The notes under the pieces: generated by a model
The model's input: the letters and a program-made list of their open reading frames with translations, nothing else
Told to the model about the DNA's origin: nothing
Databases searched by the model: none
Shown here: in pieces, positions 37,655-47,973 of the stretch
How positions within the stretch are numbered: the first letter of the stretch is position 1
How the letters are laid out: each line of letters starts with the position of its first letter
Source: Pseudomonas faucium
GTDB lineage: Bacteria > Pseudomonadota > Gammaproteobacteria > Pseudomonadales > Pseudomonadaceae
Direction of reading: 5' to 3'
Assembly (NCBI RefSeq): GCF_021602585.1
Contig: NZ_BQIP01000002.1
Span: 248,001 to 312,000 of the forward strand
DNA: 64,000 bases
Position numbers and translations under genes: made by a program

Positions 37655-38047
37655 ATGTTGACCCTGGAGAATCTCTTCGTCCTGATGCTGGTGGCCACGG
37701 CAGGCGCTTGGTTATGGCACAACCATGGGCTGCGCGAGAAGGCCCTGGAGCGGGTCAAGCAACACTGCGCCAAACTGGACCTGGAACTGCTCGACGACGC
37801 CGTCGCGCTCAAGCGCATCGCCTTCGTGCGCGACGCCAACGGCCGCAAGCGCCTGGCGCGGGTGTATGCCTTCGAGTTCACCGTCACCGGTGAACAACGC
37901 CACCCCGGCACGGTGACCCAGTTCGGCGCCCACAGCGTGCAGATCGAACTGGCGCCCTACCCGTTCGAAATCAAGACGCCACCGCGGGCCGGCAACGTGA
38001 TCGAGATGCAGCAGTGGCGCCAGGAACACAACCGCTGGCGCAACTGA
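37655..38047 (+). CDS. DUF3301 membrane-anchored protein
   Basis: This 130-residue protein has a single N-terminal membrane helix ([21 protein letters not shown]) and a soluble DUF3301 domain ([32 protein letters not shown]). DUF3301 proteins are conserved in gammaproteobacteria without known function. I start at MLTLEN because GGAG lies nine bases upstream. Its TGA stop abuts the stop of the convergent CobW gene with no gap. Confidence 0.83.
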   Translation: MLTLENLFVLMLVATAGAWLWHNHGLREKALERVKQHCAKLDLELLDDAVALKRIAFVRDANGRKRLARVYAFEFTVTGEQRHPGTVTQFGAHSVQIELAPYPFEIKTPPRAGNVIEMQQWRQEHNRWRN

Positions 38048-39019
38048 TCAACCCATCCGGCAGTTATCCACAGCCTGCTGCAATGCCTGCGCGGCTTGCG
38101 GCTGGTCGAAGATCAGTTCGATGCGAGTGTCGCGGCGCCATTCACTTGCCTGCCAATCGGGCAGGTTGCCGTCCAAACCGTTGAATGACTGCCAGCCAGC
38201 GGGGCTGTGGATAACACCTTTGGCCCGGCGCCATGGCCAGGCTTGAAGAACGTCGCGCAGGCCCTGTGGATCAAATTGTTGGCTGGGATGCCAGCGCCAG
38301 CCGATACTCCAGCCACCCTCGCCGCTGCGCTCGATGCAGATTGGCTTGCGCGGATCTGTCCACAGGCGCCCTGGTTGCCCGGCGGGAATATCCACAGCGC
38401 AGTTATCAACATATACAGTGGGAAACTGCCCTGTGGATGACACCGGAAGCTGCTCGAATGGCAGCCGACCGTGTTCGGTCCAGGTCATCTGCTTTCCAGA
38501 AAATTCCTTAGTTATCAACAGCTTAGAATTTTCGTCCACACCCTCGCTCTTGTTCATGACCACCCGTTCAGCAGCCTCCAACGCCTGCCGTTGAGCCTCG
38601 CCAAGCCGTTCCCCGCGCGCCAGTGCCTGGGCATCCACCACCATCACCAGCGGCTGCACGGCCAATACGCCGAGCCAAGGGGCACGGCGCAGCTGATCCA
38701 GCAGTTGCAGCGGGTGGCCAAGCCCGGAAGGCTCGATGAACACACGATCCGGCCGCGCCTTGCGCAGCAGCCGGCCCAAGCCGACCTGAAACGGCATGCC
38801 ATTGACACAGCACAGGCACCCGCCCGCCACCTCGGCAATGGCAATGCCGTCCTGGTCGCTGGCCAACAATGCCGCATCGAGGCCGATCTGGCCGAACTCA
38901 TTGACCAGCACCGCCCAGCGCTCACCCGCCGGGCGTTGGGCCATGAGCTGGCGAATCAGGCTGGTCTTGCCAGCGCCCAGCGGGCCGGCGATGACATGGG
39001 TGGGGATGTTCTGCAGCAT
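38048..39019 (-). CDS. CobW/G3E-family GTPase (YjiA-like)
   Basis: This 323-residue P-loop GTPase has Walker A GPLGAGKT (12-19), the metal-binding CxCC motif GGCLCC (Cys68-Cys70-Cys71), EPSGLGHP and NKSE. A C-terminal CobW_C region follows (about 225-315, GWRWHPSQQFDPQGL). Such proteins insert or store zinc or other metals. It is third on the strand after zigA and DUF1826 (39 bases from the latter), so a zinc-stress role is likely. The second half is unusual: it contains many DnaA-box-like 9-mers and TTG/ATA/GTT codons unlike the neighbours. Confidence 0.87.
   Translation of the reverse strand: MLQNIPTHVIAGPLGAGKTSLIRQLMAQRPAGERWAVLVNEFGQIGLDAALLASDQDGIAIAEVAGGCLCCVNGMPFQVGLGRLLRKARPDRVFIEPSGLGHPLQLLDQLRRAPWLGVLAVQPLVMVVDAQALARGERLGEAQRQALEAAERVVMNKSEGVDENSKLLITKEFSGKQMTWTEHGRLPFEQLPVSSTGQFPTVYVDNCAVDIPAGQPGRLWTDPRKPICIERSGEGGWSIGWRWHPSQQFDPQGLRDVLQAWPWRRAKGVIHSPAGWQSFNGLDGNLPDWQASEWRRDTRIELIFDQPQAAQALQQAVDNCRMG
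38064..38520. repeat. Cluster of DnaA-box-like 9-mers inside cobW
   Basis: Perfect boxes are at 38064 (TTATCCACA) and 38206 (TGTGGATAA). One-mismatch forms are at 38388 (ATATCCACA), 38403 and 38512 (both TTATCAACA) and 38432 (TGTGGATGA). Six related 9-mers in 457 bp of coding sequence is striking. Neighbouring perfect boxes lie at 39198, 39306 and 39790. Confidence 0.6.
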
Positions 39020-39058
39020 GCGATCACTTCGCGGCGGATTTGCCCCCACTATGCCCCG

Positions 39059-39681
39059 TCAGGCCAGCCAGTCAAGGCTCAGCAACAGGCGCCGGGCCTG
39101 GCTGGCGGGCGAGCGATGGATCAGCCCCGCCCCTTCGTTGCCCAGCCATTTCTCCCCCTTGAGCACCGCCACATCACCCGCCTGCAGCTGGCGAATGTTA
39201 TCCACAGGGGGCTCGGCGTGCTGCAGGCCAGGCCGCGCTATTGCGCCTTCCTCGAGCCATTCACTGCCAGGGCCGATGTAGGTGGCGAGCAAGCGCACAG
39301 GCACGTTATCCACATGGAAACGCGGGCACATCGCCCCCTGCAGCACCCGCAGCCGCAGCCCAACCCGCCGCGCCCCCAATAGGCAGGTGTAGGCCGACAC
39401 CAACCAGGCCACATCGGCGACAAAACCTTCATAACCCTGCAAGTCACTGGCCTCGCGCAACAGGCCTGGCAATACCGGTGGTTGCTGTTCGTGCACATCT
39501 AGCACCCGTTGGTCAGCCAACGGTTGCCCGAGGCTGACCACCAGCGCTGCGAAGTCTTCCAGCTGTGCCGGCAAACGCCGCTGCCAGACTGCGAGGTTGA
39601 CGCCGTCCTGCAGGATTTCCGTCAGCACCGTGGGCGATTCGCCAAAGGCCTGGCAGATATCCACAGGCCGCTGCGCCAGTT

Positions 39682-39685
<4 letters not shown>
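39059..39685 (-). CDS. DUF1826 protein
   Basis: This 208-residue soluble protein fits DUF1826. [25 protein letters not shown] (about 128-152) holds a His-x-Asp pair reminiscent of metal sites, and [15 protein letters not shown] near the end supplies another His. DUF1826 genes commonly sit beside zinc-chaperone GTPases, as here. The ATG overlaps the zigA stop (ATGA), so it is translationally coupled to zigA. The catalytic role, if any, is unknown. Confidence 0.82.
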
Positions 39686-40890
<1,205 letters not shown>

Positions 40891-40936
40891 GGCGAAACCT
40901 CTTCAGGCAGGCGCATTCGAACGATGCATTGCATAA

Positions 40937-40951
40937 TGTTATAAAGTAACA
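40937..40951. promoter_or_regulatory. Zur-box-like palindrome between zigA and folE2
   Basis: TGTTATAAAGTAACA lies within an AT-rich stretch. It resembles the proteobacterial Zur box, whose core is TGTTATANNATAACA, with one departure. It is 46 bases from zigA and 74 from folE2, suited to repress both when zinc is replete. Confidence 0.72.
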
Positions 40952-41025
40952 ATACAATTTCGCCAAGCCGTATTCGTCGGAAGGTTTTCGAAGATGCCGC
41001 TGTCACTCCCTTGCCTGGTGCCGCC

Positions 41026-41913
41026 ATGAACAGCCTGACGCTCCCCGATATCGCCGCACAAACGCAGCCGCACGCCACGACCTTGAACTGGGTCGGCATG
41101 TGCGCAATTGCCCTGCCCATTCAGTTGCAAGGGCGAAGTGTGGCGGCCCTGGCCGACGCAGGCGTCAATCTGGTGGATGGCCATTCACGCGGCATTCACA
41201 TGTCCAGGCTCTACCTGGCGCTGGAACAACTGGAGCATCAGGCGCTGACGCCACACGCCATTCGCCTCTTGCTGGCAGGCTTTCTCGATAGCCACGAAGG
41301 GCTTTCAACGGCAGCCAATCTGCGATTGAGCTTCGATCATTTGCTAAAACGCCCAGCGCTGGTCAGCCCTTTGGCAGGCTGGAAAAGTTATCCGGTAAGC
41401 GTGGATGCCAAGCTAGAAAACGAAATGTTCCACGTGGAACTATCCGTGCGCGTGCCTTATTCCTCCACCTGCCCCTGCTCTGCAGCACTGGCCCGGCAGT
41501 TAATTCAGCGCCAATTCCAGGAAGATTTCAGCGCGCAGATTCTGGATCGGCACGCCGTTCTCGAATGGCTGGGCCGCAGCGAAGGCATCGTCGCAACGCC
41601 ACACAGCCAGCGCAGCCAGGCCACACTGCAGCTGCGTTTGCGCAGCGATCTGGATAACTTGCCCATAACCGAGCTGATCGACACCGTTGAAGCGAGCCTG
41701 GGTACCGCCGTGCAAACGGCAGTGAAGCGTGCCGACGAACAAGCGTTCGCCTTGGCCAATGGGCAGAACCTGATGTTCTGCGAGGACGCGGCCCGACGGA
41801 TTCATCGGGCGCTGAGAAAACTGGGCTGGGCCACCGGCTTCAAGCTTCGCGTGGAACATGCAGAAAGCCTGCATGCCCACGACGCAGTCGCCAGCAGCCA
41901 GTGGCAATGGTAG
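41026..41913 (+). CDS. folE2: GTP cyclohydrolase FolE2 (type IB)
   Basis: This 295-residue enzyme makes dihydroneopterin triphosphate, the first folate intermediate, without strict need for zinc. SSTCPCSAA (Cys149 and Cys151) holds the conserved nucleophile/metal cysteine of the IB family, and GVNLVDGHSRGIHMSRLY is the other landmark. FolE2 replaces the zinc enzyme FolE under zinc starvation, consistent with the Zur-like site upstream. The start at MNSLTL is preferred over one five codons upstream. It lies divergent from zigA. Confidence 0.92.
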   Translation: MNSLTLPDIAAQTQPHATTLNWVGMCAIALPIQLQGRSVAALADAGVNLVDGHSRGIHMSRLYLALEQLEHQALTPHAIRLLLAGFLDSHEGLSTAANLRLSFDHLLKRPALVSPLAGWKSYPVSVDAKLENEMFHVELSVRVPYSSTCPCSAALARQLIQRQFQEDFSAQILDRHAVLEWLGRSEGIVATPHSQRSQATLQLRLRSDLDNLPITELIDTVEASLGTAVQTAVKRADEQAFALANGQNLMFCEDAARRIHRALRKLGWATGFKLRVEHAESLHAHDAVASSQWQW

Positions 41914-41916
41914 GCG

Positions 41917-42444
41917 TCAGCTGCGCGGCTTGACGGTTCCGCAGTCGCTGCCGAGCCACACCGCCCGGGTATTCATGCTGCCCTGTTGCTGCACGCCGGA
42001 GGCATTGAACGTGCCGTTTACCTGGGTGGTGAATTCCTTGTCACTCAGGAAGGTCGCCTGGCCGCTCCCCTGGGCCTTGGGGCAGCTGAACTGGAACTTC
42101 CAGACATTGCCCGTGCGGTCAGTGATCTTCTGGGTGCAGCCAGACTTCGGATCCTGCAGCGGGATGTCGTTGGTCTGCACCTGCTCCGGCGTCAGGCACG
42201 AGCGCACGCCATTGCCGCCCACCGTGATGCCTTGCTTGGCCAGTACGCCTTCCATCATTGCCCGTTGCTCAGGCGGCAGGTTCTTCAACTGCCCCAGCAT
42301 GAACTGCATGTCCGGCAACGGCTTGCCATCGACCTGCATGTTGCTGGTGGTCAGCTCCCACAAGCCGGGTTGCAACATCTGCGCGTGCACCAATGGGCTG
42401 CTCAGGCCAAGGGCCAGTGCCAGCAGTGGCAGACGAATCTTCAT
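41917..42444 (-). CDS. Exported DUF3617 protein
   Basis: This 175-residue protein has a signal peptide (1-21, MKIRLPLLALALGLSSPLVHA) and a DUF3617 domain (MLQPGLWELTTSNMQVDGKPLP, with conserved Cys residues in VRSCLTPEQ, GCTQKI and FSCPKA). It is predicted to be periplasmic. GAGGAGCG lies before the ATG. It converges with folE2 (3 bases between stops) and is divergent from cls. Function unknown. Confidence 0.8.
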   Translation of the reverse strand: MKIRLPLLALALGLSSPLVHAQMLQPGLWELTTSNMQVDGKPLPDMQFMLGQLKNLPPEQRAMMEGVLAKQGITVGGNGVRSCLTPEQVQTNDIPLQDPKSGCTQKITDRTGNVWKFQFSCPKAQGSGQATFLSDKEFTTQVNGTFNASGVQQQGSMNTRAVWLGSDCGTVKPRS

Positions 42445-42575
42445 GGACCAACGCTCCTCGAAAAAGCCGGCCAACGGGCCGGGCTGAGCCTTAGACGCCA
42501 AATCCGCTTTCAGGTTGCAAGGCGGGCCTGGAACGTGTTCTGTTACCCGCTGTATATTCGCCAAGCAGGATGCGT

Positions 42576-44015
42576 ATGGATTACCACAGCCCCTACTTCT
42601 TCGGCTACGTGCTCGGCATCATTCATTTGCTTGGCATCACCGCAGCGCTGCATGCAGTGTTCACCGTGCGTACCGCCCAAGGTGCAATCGCCTGGGCCAT
42701 GTCGCTGATCTTCATCCCCTACTTCACCCTCATTCCCTACCTGATCTTCGGCGCCCGCTCGTTCTACGCCTATATCCAGGCACGCCGCCAGGCCAACCAG
42801 GAAATGCACGTGGCCATGGCCAACCTCAACTGGCGGCCCTGGGTAGAAGAGGCGCTCACCGCCCGAGAGTCAGGCGGCTACGCGGCCTTGCGGGCCATGC
42901 CAAAACTCGGCCGCATGCCCTGCCTGGCCAACAACAACGTCAAGCTGCTGGTCGATGGCCAGGCCACCTTCGACGCCATTTTCGCCGCCATCGAACAGGC
43001 CCGCGAAGTGGTGCTGGTGCAGTTCTTCATCATCCACGACGACAAGATCGGCAAGGCCCTGCAGCAACTGCTGCTGCGCAAGGCGGCCGAAGGGGTGCAG
43101 GTTTTCGTGTTGTATGACCGGGTCGGCAGCCATGCCCTGCCTGCCCGCTACAGCCAGCAGCTGCGCGAAGGCGGCGTGCAGATCCACGCCTTCGCCACCC
43201 GCCGCGGCTTGTTCAACCGCTTCCAGGTCAATTTCCGCAACCACCGCAAGATCGTCGTGGTCGATGGCGTCGCCGGGTTCATCGGCGGGCACAACGTGGG
43301 CGACGAATACCTGGGCGGCAACCCGCGGCTCTCACCCTGGCGCGACACCCACGTGCAGATCAGCGGCCCGGTGCTGGCGTGCCTGCAGGAGTCGTTCGCC
43401 GAAGACTGGTACTGGGCCACCCGCGAGCTGCCGCCGCTGATACTGCCCGACACCTACCCCGACAACGGCGTGCTCTGCCAGGCCCTGGCCAGCGGCCCGG
43501 CCGACCCGCAGGAAACCTGTTCGCTGTTCTTCCTCGAAGCGATCCATTCCGCCACCCGGCGGGTGTGGATCACCAGCCCGTACTTCATCCCCGACGAAGC
43601 CGTGTTCGCCGCCATGCGCCTGGCCGTGCTGCGGGGGGTGGATGTGCGCATCCTCATCCCGGCCCGCCCCGACCACCGCATCGTCTATGCCGCCTCCAGC
43701 CTGTTCGCGTTCGAGGCAGTACGCGCCGGTGTGCGCATGTTCCGCTACCAGCCGGGCTTCCTGCATCAGAAGGTGGTGCTGGTGGACGATGAGGTCAGCG
43801 CCATCGGCAGCGCCAACCTGGACAACCGCTCGTTCCGCCTCAACTTCGAGATCACCCTGCTGACCGTCGACCGCGCCTTCGCCGACCAGGTCGAGGCCAT
43901 GCTCTTGGCCGACTTCGAGCAGGCCAGGGAAATCACCGCCGAGGACAGCCAGGACACCCACCGCATCCAGCAACTGGGGATGCGCATCGCACGGCTGATT
44001 TCACCGATCCTGTAA
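42576..44015 (+). CDS. cls: Cardiolipin synthase
   Basis: This 479-residue inner-membrane enzyme joins phosphatidylglycerol molecules to make cardiolipin. Two N-terminal membrane helices (about 9-29 and 38-60, PLD nuclease N-type region) precede two phospholipase D catalytic motifs, [10 protein letters not shown] and HQKVVLVDD (HxKx4D). The ATG at 42576 has AGG six bases before it; the ATG two codons earlier is inside the ribosome site. A T6 terminator follows. Confidence 0.94.
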   Translation: MDYHSPYFFGYVLGIIHLLGITAALHAVFTVRTAQGAIAWAMSLIFIPYFTLIPYLIFGARSFYAYIQARRQANQEMHVAMANLNWRPWVEEALTARESGGYAALRAMPKLGRMPCLANNNVKLLVDGQATFDAIFAAIEQAREVVLVQFFIIHDDKIGKALQQLLLRKAAEGVQVFVLYDRVGSHALPARYSQQLREGGVQIHAFATRRGLFNRFQVNFRNHRKIVVVDGVAGFIGGHNVGDEYLGGNPRLSPWRDTHVQISGPVLACLQESFAEDWYWATRELPPLILPDTYPDNGVLCQALASGPADPQETCSLFFLEAIHSATRRVWITSPYFIPDEAVFAAMRLAVLRGVDVRILIPARPDHRIVYAASSLFAFEAVRAGVRMFRYQPGFLHQKVVLVDDEVSAIGSANLDNRSFRLNFEITLLTVDRAFADQVEAMLLADFEQAREITAEDSQDTHRIQQLGMRIARLISPIL

Positions 44016-44019
44016 TACA

Positions 44020-44048
44020 AAAGGGGCCGCTGATGCGGCCCCTTTTTT
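44020..44048. terminator. Bidirectional terminator between cls and cfa
   Basis: AAGGGGCCGC and GCGGCCCCTT with a four-base loop are followed by T6 on the plus strand and by TTTT on the minus strand, serving the two convergent genes. Confidence 0.93.
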
Positions 44049-44062
44049 AACTCGCTGGCTAT

Positions 44063-45247
44063 TCAGCGATACAGGTCTTCGCGGGTCCAGGGCAGGTCAT
44101 GGTGCCCATCGGCATAAGGTTTCACTGCCAGGATCTGGTGCAGGTTGATCCAGCCCTTCTGGAACGCATAGGCACAACCGGCCAGGTACAGCCGCCAGAT
44201 GCGCAGGGTTTTTTCCGGCACCAAGGCCGCAGCCTTGTGCAGCTGGTTCTCCAGGTTCTCGCTCCAGTGGTGCAAGGTCTTGGCGTAGTGCAGGCGCAGG
44301 CTTTCCACGTCCACCACTTCCAGGCCCGCCTCACAGATGTTCGCGCTGATCATCGACAAGTGCGGCAGCTCGCCGTTGGGGAACACATAGCGGTCGATGA
44401 ACTCACCCGCACCTCGGCCCACCGGCCGGCCATCGACATGCTTGGCGGTGATGCCGTGGTTCATCACCAGGCCACCCTCGCGCACGGCGCCGAACAGCTT
44501 CTGGCAGTACAGTGCCAGGTTGGCATGGCCGACATGTTCGAACATGCCCACGCTGACCACCTTGTCGAAGCGGCCATCCTGGGGCAGGTCGCGATAGTCG
44601 AGGATCTGCAGGTCGACCTTGTCGCCCAGGCCCTCGGCCTTGACCCGCTGCTTGCCCAGCTTGAGCTGCTCCTTGCTCAAGGTGATGCCGAACACCTTGG
44701 CGCCATACTCTCGCGCGGCGAAGCGCGACAGCCCGCCCCAGCCGCAACCGACGTCGAGCAGGTAGTCACCTGCCTGCAGGCGCAGCTTGCGGCATAGGTG
44801 GTCGAACTTGTCCTGCTGGGCTTGCTCGAGGGTGTTGTCCGGCTCGCGGAAGTAGGCACAGGAATAGGCCATGTCCTGGTCGAGCCAGAGCTGATAGAAC
44901 GCGTTGGAAACGTCGTAGTGGTAGGAAATGGACTTGGCATCGGTGCGCTTGTCATGCGCCACCCGCGGTGGTGGAGCCTCATCCTCATCGCTCAGCAGCG
45001 CCTCGCTCAGCTCGTCGCATACCCGGATGGCTTCGCCGATGTCGCCTTCCAGCTCCAGCTTGCCCTCGACGAAAGCGGTGCCCAGCTGGTCCATGCTCGG
45101 GTGAGTCAGCTGGCTGATCAGCTGAGGCTCCTTGACCAGGATGGTGACCTGCGGGCTAGGGCCCAGGTCGAACTGGTTGCCGTCCCATAGTTTAAGGCGC
45201 AGAGGTAGATGAAGACTCTGCAATGCCGGCGGAAGTTGCGCGAGCAT
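44063..45247 (-). CDS. cfa: Cyclopropane-fatty-acyl-phospholipid synthase
   Basis: This 394-residue SAM-dependent enzyme adds a methylene bridge to unsaturated acyl chains of membrane phospholipids. YHYDVSNAFYQLWLDQDMAYSCAYF is the conserved substrate region, LLDVGCGWGGL the SAM-binding loop, and MFEHVGHANL holds the active-site Glu-His. An N-terminal region of about 90 residues resembles SCP2-like lipid-handling domains. AAGGAGG precedes the ATG. P. putida usually has more than one cfa gene; this may be the minor copy. Confidence 0.92.
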   Translation of the reverse strand: MLAQLPPALQSLHLPLRLKLWDGNQFDLGPSPQVTILVKEPQLISQLTHPSMDQLGTAFVEGKLELEGDIGEAIRVCDELSEALLSDEDEAPPPRVAHDKRTDAKSISYHYDVSNAFYQLWLDQDMAYSCAYFREPDNTLEQAQQDKFDHLCRKLRLQAGDYLLDVGCGWGGLSRFAAREYGAKVFGITLSKEQLKLGKQRVKAEGLGDKVDLQILDYRDLPQDGRFDKVVSVGMFEHVGHANLALYCQKLFGAVREGGLVMNHGITAKHVDGRPVGRGAGEFIDRYVFPNGELPHLSMISANICEAGLEVVDVESLRLHYAKTLHHWSENLENQLHKAAALVPEKTLRIWRLYLAGCAYAFQKGWINLHQILAVKPYADGHHDLPWTREDLYR

Positions 45248-45375
45248 GAACGATCCTCCTTTCCATATTTGGCATGGCGCCTGGTAATTTCGAACGCCAC
45301 CGAAACAGAGTAGTTCATTCGTGCGAGCTTTCCGCTAAACGAGACCATGGTCTAGAACCGAATGATCTTAAGCTA

Positions 45376-45389
45376 GATTGTATACAATC
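45376..45389. promoter_or_regulatory. Perfect palindrome before lpd3 (GntR-type)
   Basis: GATTGTATACAATC is a 14-bp perfect palindrome located 61 bases before the lpd3 ATG. The TTGTATACAA core is typical of FCD-type GntR operators (VanR, LldR-like). No GntR gene with an FCD domain lies in the window. Confidence 0.6.
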
Positions 45390-45449
45390 CGCCTCGCTCA
45401 GCTTAACCTTGTGCCCCTCTCGCGCTTCCTCATCTGGAGTATTGAATCC

Positions 45450-46850
45450 ATGAAATCCTATGACGTGGTGATCATCGGTGGCGGCCCTGGCGGCTACAAC
45501 GCGGCGATTCGCGCCGGGCAACTGGGCCTGAGCGTCGCCTGTGTGGAAGGCCGCTCGACCCTCGGCGGCACCTGCCTGAATGTCGGCTGCATGCCGTCCA
45601 AGGCCTTGCTGCACGCCTCCGAACTCTACGAGGCGGCCAGCGGCGCCGAGTTCGCCCACCTCGGTATCGAGGTCAAGCCCACCCTGAACCTCGCCCAGAT
45701 GATGAAACAGAAGGACGAGAGCGTCACCGGCCTGACCAAGGGCATCGAGTACCTGTTCCGCAAGAACAAGGTCGACTGGGTCAAAGGCTGGGGCCGCCTG
45801 GATGGCGTTGGCAAGGTCATTGTCAAGGCCGAGGATGGCAGCGAAACCACGCTGCAGGCCAAGGACGTGGTCATCGCCACCGGCTCCGAGCCAACCCCCC
45901 TGCCCGGCGTGACCATCGACAACCAGCGCATCATCGACTCCACCGGTGCCCTGGCCCTGCCGCAGGTGCCCAAGCACCTGGTGGTGATCGGTGCCGGCGT
46001 GATCGGCCTGGAGCTGGGTTCGGTGTGGCGCCGCCTGGGCAGCCAGGTCACGGTGATCGAGTACCTCGACCGGATCTGCCCGGGTACCGATGAAGAAACC
46101 GCCAAGACCCTGCAAAAAGCGCTGGCCAAGCAAGGCATGAGCTTCAAGCTGGGCAGCAAGGTGACCCAGGCCACGCCATCGGCCGACGGCGTCAGCCTGA
46201 CTCTCGAACCGGCTGCCGGCGGCGCCGCCGAAACCCTGCAGGCCGACTACGTGCTGGTCGCCATCGGGCGTCGTCCTTACACCAAGGGCCTGAACCTGGA
46301 GAGCGTAGGCCTTGAGACCGACAAGCGCGGCATGCTCGCCAACGACCACCACCGCTCCTCGGTGCCGGGCATCTGGGTCATCGGCGACGTCACCTCCGGG
46401 CCGATGCTGGCGCACAAGGCAGAAGACGAAGCGGTGGCCTGCATCGAGCGCATCGCCGGCAAGCCCCACGAGGTCAACTACAATCTGATCCCAGGCGTCA
46501 TCTATACCCGCCCGGAGCTGGCCACCGTCGGCAAGACCGAAGAGCAGCTCAAGGCCGAAGGCCGCGCCTACAAGGTGGGCAAGTTCCCGTTCACCGCCAA
46601 CAGCCGGGCCAAGATCAACCACGAGACCGAAGGCTTCGCCAAGGTCATCGCCGATGCCAATACCGATGAAGTGCTGGGCGTGCACCTGGTCGGCCCGAGC
46701 GTCAGCGAGATGATCGGCGAGTTCTGCGTGGCCATGGAGTTCTCCGCCTCGGCCGAGGACATCGCCCTCACCTGCCACCCGCACCCTACCCGTTCCGAAG
46801 CCCTGCGCCAGGCAGCGATGAACGTCGAAGGCATGGCCATGCAAATCTGA
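45450..46850 (+). CDS. lpd3: Dihydrolipoyl dehydrogenase
   Basis: This 466-residue FAD enzyme reoxidises dihydrolipoyl groups of 2-oxoacid dehydrogenases or the glycine cleavage system. It shows the FAD loop GGGPGG (10-15), the redox disulfide GGTCLNVGC (Cys42, Cys47), the NAD loop GAGVIGLELG and the C-terminal catalytic HPHPTRSE. P. putida has several lpd genes; this is the orphan Lpd3 type with no E1 or E2 gene nearby. GGAG lies 11 bases before the ATG; a GntR-like palindrome lies upstream. Confidence 0.92.
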   Translation: MKSYDVVIIGGGPGGYNAAIRAGQLGLSVACVEGRSTLGGTCLNVGCMPSKALLHASELYEAASGAEFAHLGIEVKPTLNLAQMMKQKDESVTGLTKGIEYLFRKNKVDWVKGWGRLDGVGKVIVKAEDGSETTLQAKDVVIATGSEPTPLPGVTIDNQRIIDSTGALALPQVPKHLVVIGAGVIGLELGSVWRRLGSQVTVIEYLDRICPGTDEETAKTLQKALAKQGMSFKLGSKVTQATPSADGVSLTLEPAAGGAAETLQADYVLVAIGRRPYTKGLNLESVGLETDKRGMLANDHHRSSVPGIWVIGDVTSGPMLAHKAEDEAVACIERIAGKPHEVNYNLIPGVIYTRPELATVGKTEEQLKAEGRAYKVGKFPFTANSRAKINHETEGFAKVIADANTDEVLGVHLVGPSVSEMIGEFCVAMEFSASAEDIALTCHPHPTRSEALRQAAMNVEGMAMQI

Positions 46851-46866
46851 CCCCCTTGCCCCACGA

Positions 46867-46896
46867 CCCGGCGCGCCCTGAAGGGGCGTCGGGTTT
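46867..46896 (+). terminator. Weak terminator after lpd3
   Basis: CCCG and CGCCC pair with GGGGCG and CGGG, with a mismatch between the two stem parts, followed by TTTG, 17 bases past the stop. Confidence 0.5.
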
Positions 46897-46962
46897 GCGC
46901 TGTCACCAAACCGAAATCAACCGCAGCTACTGTCGTCCGATTGCTTGAAATGGATGCAGATC

Positions 46963-47973
46963 ATGACGGTGCTGGTCACCGGCTCCGCCGGTTTCATTGG
47001 TTTCCATGTGGCTCGACGGCTGTGTGAACAAGGCATCGACGTCGTCGGCATCGATAACCTCAACGACTACTACAGCGTATCGCTCAAGCAAGCGCGGCTG
47101 GCCATCCTGCGCGAGCTGCCTGGCTTCACCTTCCTGCCCCTGGACATCACCGACGCCGCCGGCCTGGCGACGCTGTTCGCCGCGCACCACTTCGAGCAGG
47201 TCATTCACCTGGCTGCACAAGCCGGTGTGCGCTACTCGCTGGACAACCCGCACGCCTATGGCCAGGCCAACCTGGTGGGGTTCATCAACCTGCTCGAGGC
47301 CTGCCGCCAGCGAGCGCCCAGCCACCTGATCTATGCCTCCAGCAGCTCGGTGTACGGCAGCAACGAGCAGATGCCGTTCAAGGTCAGCGACGCCGTCGAC
47401 CACCCTATCTCGCTGTACGCCGCGACCAAACGCTCGAACGAACTGATGGCCTACACCTACGCGCACCTGTACGGCCTGCCGACCAGCGGCCTGCGCTTCT
47501 TCACCGTGTACGGCCCCTGGGGCCGCCCGGACATGGCGCTGTTCAAGTTCACCGAAGCCATGCTCGCCGGCAAACCCATCGACCTCTACAACCAAGGTGA
47601 AATGGCTCGCGACTTCACCTACATCGACGACATCGTCGAAAGCATCTGCCGCCTTCGCCTGCGCCCACCGGTGGCCAGCGCCAGCACCCCGCCCTACCAC
47701 CTGTTCAACATCGGCCGCGGCCAGCCCGTGCCGTTGCTGGCATTCGTCCAGGCGCTGGAGAAGGCGCTGGGCATCCGCGCCGAGCGCCGGCTGCTGCCGC
47801 TGCAGCCAGGTGATGTGATGAAAACCTGGGCGGATGTTTCGGCCCTGGCCCACTGGGTGGGCTACCAGCCCCGCGTGCCGGTCGAGGCGGGCGTGCAAGC
47901 GTTCGTCGATTGGTACCGCGAGCATTTCCAGGCCCTGCCCTGCCCGACTCTTTCACTACAGGAATGCCGATGA
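46963..47973 (+). CDS. NAD-dependent UDP-sugar 4-epimerase (UDP-glucuronate type)
   Basis: This 336-residue extended SDR protein has TGSAGFIG (7-14) for NAD and YAATK as the catalytic Tyr-x3-Lys. NDYYSVSLKQARLAIL, QAGVRYSLDNPHAY and TVYGPWGRPDMAL are typical of UDP-glucuronate 4-epimerases, which make UDP-galacturonate. It heads a four-gene cassette and overlaps the next gene by ATGA. The sugar is inferred from family resemblance; UDP-glucose epimerases are less similar. Confidence 0.86.
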   Translation: MTVLVTGSAGFIGFHVARRLCEQGIDVVGIDNLNDYYSVSLKQARLAILRELPGFTFLPLDITDAAGLATLFAAHHFEQVIHLAAQAGVRYSLDNPHAYGQANLVGFINLLEACRQRAPSHLIYASSSSVYGSNEQMPFKVSDAVDHPISLYAATKRSNELMAYTYAHLYGLPTSGLRFFTVYGPWGRPDMALFKFTEAMLAGKPIDLYNQGEMARDFTYIDDIVESICRLRLRPPVASASTPPYHLFNIGRGQPVPLLAFVQALEKALGIRAERRLLPLQPGDVMKTWADVSALAHWVGYQPRVPVEAGVQAFVDWYREHFQALPCPTLSLQECR

